A DNA stretch of 64,000 nt, taken from the NCBI RefSeq assembly GCF_018614875.1, contig NZ_JAGGNW010000031.1, positions 1-64,000 on the forward strand, given 5' to 3'. The notes under the pieces were generated by a model, which did not search any database, was not told the DNA's origin, and was given only the letters and a program-made list of their open reading frames with translations. The DNA comes from Variovorax paradoxus (GTDB lineage: Bacteria; Pseudomonadota; Gammaproteobacteria; Burkholderiales; Burkholderiaceae_C). Shown in pieces: positions 60,142 through 64,000 of this stretch (its first letter is position 1; each line of letters opens with the position of its first letter). The position numbers were made by a program, and so were the translations under genes.

Positions 60142-61875
60142 ATGGCTGCTGCCGAACTTCCTGTTAAAGAAAACCCGCAAATCGCTCTTCCGGGCCTTGC
60201 GCGCGCCCTGGTTTCGGCCGGCAAGCTTCCCGCGAAGACCGCGGAAGACATCTACCAGAAGTCGCTGAGCGGCCGAACCAGCTTCATCGCCGAGCTGACC
60301 GGCAGCGGCGCCGTTTCGGCCGCCGACCTCGCCCACACGCTTTCCACCGCCTTCGGCGCGCCGCTGCTGGACCTGGATGCCATCGACCACCAGCGCCTGC
60401 CTAAAGACCTGCTCGACCCGAAGCTGTGCCATGCGTATCGCATCGTGGTTCTCAGCAAGCGCCACAATCGTCTCATTGTTGCCACAGCCGACCCGTCGGA
60501 CCAGCAGGCTGTGGAGAAGATCAAGTTCGCGTCGCAGATGGGCGTGGACTGGGTCATCGCCGAATACGACAAGCTGTCGCGCATGATCGAGGCCGCCGCG
60601 GTGAGCGCGGCGGAAACCATCAACAGCATCGTCGGCGCCGAGTTCGAGTTCGACGACGTCACGGCTGATACCTCGGGCGATGCCAACGAACAGGCGGTTG
60701 CCGAAGTCGAGGATGCGCCGGTCGTGCGCTTCCTGCACAAGATGCTGCTCGACGGCGTCAGCATGCGGGCCTCGGACATCCACTTCGAGCCCTACGAGCA
60801 CAACTACCGCGTGCGCTTCCGCATCGATGGCGAACTGCGCGAGATCGCGAGCCCGCCCACGCTCATCAAGGACAAGCTGGCCTCGCGGATCAAGGTCATT
60901 TCGCGGCTCGACATTTCCGAGAAGCGCGTGCCGCAGGACGGCCGCATGAAGCTCAAGATCGGGCCCGACCGGGTCATCGATTTCCGCGTCAGCACGCTGC
61001 CCACGCTGTTCGGCGAGAAGATCGTGATCCGTATTCTCGACCCGAGCAGCGCGCGGCTGGGCATCGACGCACTCGGCTACGACGCCGATGAAAAGGAGCG
61101 GCTGCTCCGCGCGATCGGCCGCCCCTATGGCATGGTGCTGGTGACGGGCCCCACGGGTTCGGGCAAGACGGTTTCGCTCTACACCTGCCTGAACCTGCTG
61201 AACCAGCCCGGCGTCAACATCGCCACGGCGGAAGACCCGTCCGAAATCAACCTGCCCGGCGTGAACCAGGTGAACGTCAACGAGCGCGCCGGACTCACGT
61301 TCGCCGCGGCGCTGCGGGCTTTCCTGCGGCAGGATCCCGACATCATCATGGTCGGCGAAATCCGCGACCTCGAAACCGCCGACATCTCGATCAAGGCCGC
61401 GCAAACGGGCCACCTGGTGCTCTCGACGCTGCACACCAACGACGCGCCGACCACGCTCACGCGCATGCGGAACATGGGCATTGCGCCGTTCAACATCGCC
61501 TCCAGCGTGATCCTGATCACGGCGCAGCGGCTGGCCCGGCGCCTGTGCCACGTGTGCCGCGTGCCGGCCGACGTGCCGCGCCAGGCCCTGCTCGACGCGG
61601 GCTTCAAGGAAGAAGACCTCGATGGCTCCTGGAAGCCCTACCGGCCGGTCGGCTGCGCGGCGTGCAGCAGCGGCTACAAGGGCCGGGTCGGCATCTACCA
61701 GGTGATGCCGATTTCGGAAGCCATCCAGGCCATCATCCTGCGCGACGGCAGCGCACTCGACATCGCGCGCCAGTCCGAGGCCGAGGGGGTGCGCTCGCTG
61801 CGTCAGTCCGGGCTGCGAAAAGTCATGCAAGGACTCACCTCGCTCGAAGAGGTGGTGGCCGTCACCAACGAATAA
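60142..61875 (+). CDS. pilB: Type IV pilus assembly ATPase PilB
   Basis: The extension motor of type IV pili. The 577-residue protein has an N-terminal MshEN domain (about 30-150), then the GspE/PilB ATPase domain with Walker A GPTGSGKT at about 336-343, an Asp box near DIIMVGEIRDLETADI, a His box (GHLVLSTLHTNDAP) and a four-Cys zinc site (CHVC and CAAC). Only the EDPSE motif differs from the usual EDPVE. It starts the pilB-pilC-pilD operon. Confidence 0.96.
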   Translation: MAAAELPVKENPQIALPGLARALVSAGKLPAKTAEDIYQKSLSGRTSFIAELTGSGAVSAADLAHTLSTAFGAPLLDLDAIDHQRLPKDLLDPKLCHAYRIVVLSKRHNRLIVATADPSDQQAVEKIKFASQMGVDWVIAEYDKLSRMIEAAAVSAAETINSIVGAEFEFDDVTADTSGDANEQAVAEVEDAPVVRFLHKMLLDGVSMRASDIHFEPYEHNYRVRFRIDGELREIASPPTLIKDKLASRIKVISRLDISEKRVPQDGRMKLKIGPDRVIDFRVSTLPTLFGEKIVIRILDPSSARLGIDALGYDADEKERLLRAIGRPYGMVLVTGPTGSGKTVSLYTCLNLLNQPGVNIATAEDPSEINLPGVNQVNVNERAGLTFAAALRAFLRQDPDIIMVGEIRDLETADISIKAAQTGHLVLSTLHTNDAPTTLTRMRNMGIAPFNIASSVILITAQRLARRLCHVCRVPADVPRQALLDAGFKEEDLDGSWKPYRPVGCAACSSGYKGRVGIYQVMPISEAIQAIILRDGSALDIARQSEAEGVRSLRQSGLRKVMQGLTSLEEVVAVTNE

Positions 61876-61901
61876 CGAACACACTGCAAATCGGAGATCG
61901 A

Positions 61902-63131
61902 ATGGCAACAGTGGCATCCACCCGCACCCAGAACACGCTCAAGGAATTTGTCTACGAGTGGGAAGGCAAGGACCGCAACGGCAAGCTGGTGCGCGGCGAG
62001 CTTCGGGCCGCCGGCGAGAACCAGGTGCAGGCCGCCTTGCGGCGCCAGGGGGTTCTTGCATCCAAGGTCAAGAAGCGCCGCATGCGCTCGGGCAAGTCCA
62101 TCAAGCCCAAGGACATCGCGATCTTCACGCGCCAGCTGGCAACGATGATGAAGGCCGGCGTCCCGCTGCTGCAGTCGTTCGACATCGTGGGCCGCGGCAA
62201 TGCCAATCCGAGCGTTGCAAGGCTGCTGAACGACATCCGCAGCGACGTGGAAACCGGAACCTCGCTTTCGGCGGCCTTCCGCAAGTTTCCGAAGTATTTC
62301 GACAATCTCTACTGCAACCTGGTGGAGGCCGGCGAAGCGGCCGGTATCCTGGAAGACCTGCTGGACCGCCTGGCCACCTACATGGAGAAGACCGAGGCGA
62401 TCAAGTCGAAGATCAAGTCGGCGCTGATGTATCCCACATCCGTGGTGGTGGTGGCGTTCGTGGTGGTGGCCATCATCATGATCTTCGTGATTCCGGCCTT
62501 CAAGCAGGTGTTCTCCTCCTTCGGCGCCGACCTGCCCGCGCCCACGCTGTTCGTGATGGCCATGAGCGAATTCTTCGTCTCCTACTGGTGGCTGATCTTC
62601 GGCGTGATCGGCGGCGGCACCTACTTTTTCCTGCAGGCCTGGAAGCGCAACGAGCGTGTGCAGCGGGTCATGGACCGCGCGCTGCTGCGCGTGCCGATTT
62701 TCGGCACGCTGATCGAGAAATCGTGTGTGGCGCGCTGGACCCGCACCCTGGCCACCATGTTTGCAGCCGGTGTCCCGCTGGTCGAGGCGCTCGACTCCGT
62801 GGGCGGCGCGTCGGGCAACACCGTCTATGGCGACGCCACGGCCAAGATCCAGCAGGAAGTCTCGACCGGCACCAGCCTCACCACGGCCATGACCAACGTC
62901 AACCTGTTCCCGTCGATGGTGATCCAGATGACGGCCATCGGTGAAGAGTCCGGCTCCATCGACCACATGCTCGGCAAGGCCGCCGACTTCTACGAGTCCG
63001 AAGTGGACGACATGGTGGCCGGCCTCTCGAGCCTGATGGAACCCATCATCATCGTGTTCCTGGGCGTGATCATCGGCGGCATCGTGGTGTCGATGTACCT
63101 GCCCATCTTCAAGTTGGGCCAGGTCGTTTGA
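61902..63131 (+). CDS. pilC: Type IV pilus inner-membrane platform protein PilC
   Basis: Platform on which PilB and PilT act. The 409-residue protein has two tandem T2SSF domains, each ending in membrane segments: helices at about 180-205, 228-250 and 378-400. Blocks include FTRQLATMMKAGVPLLQSFD and the second-domain copy WTRTLATMFAAGVPLVEALD. The ATG at 61902 has a GGAGA site. It ends 1 base into pilD. Confidence 0.96.
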   Translation: MATVASTRTQNTLKEFVYEWEGKDRNGKLVRGELRAAGENQVQAALRRQGVLASKVKKRRMRSGKSIKPKDIAIFTRQLATMMKAGVPLLQSFDIVGRGNANPSVARLLNDIRSDVETGTSLSAAFRKFPKYFDNLYCNLVEAGEAAGILEDLLDRLATYMEKTEAIKSKIKSALMYPTSVVVVAFVVVAIIMIFVIPAFKQVFSSFGADLPAPTLFVMAMSEFFVSYWWLIFGVIGGGTYFFLQAWKRNERVQRVMDRALLRVPIFGTLIEKSCVARWTRTLATMFAAGVPLVEALDSVGGASGNTVYGDATAKIQQEVSTGTSLTTAMTNVNLFPSMVIQMTAIGEESGSIDHMLGKAADFYESEVDDMVAGLSSLMEPIIIVFLGVIIGGIVVSMYLPIFKLGQVV

Positions 63132-64000
63132 TGCTGGTGTCGCAGGGGTTCGACGCCGCTTTCGCCGGCGTCCTGGGGTTGCTGGTCGGCAGTTTTCTCA
63201 ACGTGGTGATCTACCGCACCCCGGTCATGATGTACCGGAGCTGGCTGGCCGACGCGGTGGCCAACCTCATGTCGTCCAAGGACGTGCCCTCGCTCTGGAC
63301 GCTCGTGTTCGGGCCGAAGGCCGAGCCCCCGGCCGGACTCGAAGCCGCGGCGGACAAGGCGGCCGTGGCCATCGAGGCGCTGCCGCCCTTCGACCTGGCC
63401 CGGCCGGCCTCGCGCTGCGGCGCCTGCGGGCACGAGATCCGCTGGTACCAGAACATTCCGGTGCTCAGCTACCTGGTGCTGCGCGGCCGCTGTGCCGCCT
63501 GCAAGACGCCGATCAGCCCGCGCTATCCGCTGGTCGAACTGGTGACCGGCGCGCTCTTCGCCCTCTGCGCCTACCGCTTCGGCTTCACGCCCACCGGCGC
63601 GCTGTGGGCGGCGTTCGCGGCGCTCCTGGTGTGCCAGTTCCTGATCGATTTCGACACCCAGTTCCTGCCCGACGCGCTCAACTATCCGCTGCTCTGGCTC
63701 GGGCTCATCGGCGCGGCCATGGGCTGGACCGGCGTTGCGCTGAGTTCGGCGGTCTGGGGCGCCGTGTTCGGCTACCTGAGCCTCTGGCTTGTGTACCATG
63801 GCTACCGCCTGGTCACGGGCAAGGAAGGCATGGGGTATGGCGACTTCAAACTGCTGGCGGCACTGGGCGCATGGCTGGGGGCCGACTACCTCATTGCCAT
63901 CATCCTTGTGTCATCGCTGGTGGGTGCCGTGATCGGCCTGACACTGCGTTTTGTCGGGAAACTCGCGCATAAGGACATTCCCATGGCCTTCGGTCCCTTT
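63131..64000 (+). CDS. pilD: Prepilin peptidase PilD (cut by window edge)
   Basis: Cleaves the leader from type IV prepilins and N-methylates the new N-terminus. The first 290 codons are present, so only the very end is missing. The N-terminal part has GSFLNVVIYRTPVMM, a cytoplasmic loop with two CxxC pairs (CGAC and CAAC), and the two catalytic Asp in LIDFDTQFLPD and GMGYGDFK. Its ATG overlaps the pilC stop by one base (TGATG). Confidence 0.96.
   Translation, partial: MLVSQGFDAAFAGVLGLLVGSFLNVVIYRTPVMMYRSWLADAVANLMSSKDVPSLWTLVFGPKAEPPAGLEAAADKAAVAIEALPPFDLARPASRCGACGHEIRWYQNIPVLSYLVLRGRCAACKTPISPRYPLVELVTGALFALCAYRFGFTPTGALWAAFAALLVCQFLIDFDTQFLPDALNYPLLWLGLIGAAMGWTGVALSSAVWGAVFGYLSLWLVYHGYRLVTGKEGMGYGDFKLLAALGAWLGADYLIAIILVSSLVGAVIGLTLRFVGKLAHKDIPMAFGPF

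Overview
The window is a very GC-rich chromosomal segment from a betaproteobacterium. Gene order (rplU-rpmA-obgE-proB; pilB-pilC-pilD after a tRNA-Pro; flhDC-motAB-cheA), protein sequences and a short interspersed repeat upstream of flgH all fit the Comamonadaceae, most likely Variovorax or a close relative. That placement is inference; no rRNA gene is present to prove it. I see no transposase, phage gene or CRISPR array.

Positions 1-45000 are one long motility and chemotaxis locus. From the left, reading leftward: cheA (cut by the edge), motB, motA and the master regulator flhC-flhD; then a small FlhB-C-terminal-like gene, a second FliK-like gene, fliT, fliS, fliD, flagellin fliC with a perfect sigma-28 (FliA) promoter, and fliE. 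Reading rightward come fliF-G-H-I-J-K-L-M-N-O-P-Q-R (MS ring, switch, export ATPase, export gate). Leftward again is flgB-C-D-E-F-G-H-I-J, then an island of two cheW and six chemoreceptor (MCP) genes, then flgK-flgL. flgA, flgM and flgN read rightward from the flgB side. flhA, full-length flhB, fliA and cheY/cheB/cheR/cheZ are not in the window.

The parts fit a regulatory cascade: FlhDC turns on basal-body and hook genes, FlgM holds FliA until the hook is finished, then FliA drives flagellin, flgMN and at least one chemoreceptor. The most unusual part is 24.0-35.9 kb. Eight signalling genes separate flgJ from flgK. The receptors have different sensor domains but nearly interchangeable signalling domains, including a 335-base stretch identical between two of them, and the two cheW genes are near copies. 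Terminator-like hairpins sit inside several apparent operons (flhC/motA, fliC/fliD, flgD/flgE, cheW/MCP).

Positions 45000-64000 are housekeeping: a Crp/Fnr-type regulator, a small membrane protein, hemA-prfA-prmC-grxD, a cupin, a CNNM/CBS membrane protein, a lytic transglycosylase, proS, rppH, a CNP1-like lipoprotein, proB-obgE-rpmA-rplU, a polyprenyl diphosphate synthase (ispB-like), tRNA-Pro(CGG), and the type IV pilus assembly genes pilB-pilC-pilD (pilD cut by the right edge). No gene-free stretch exceeds 300 bases.
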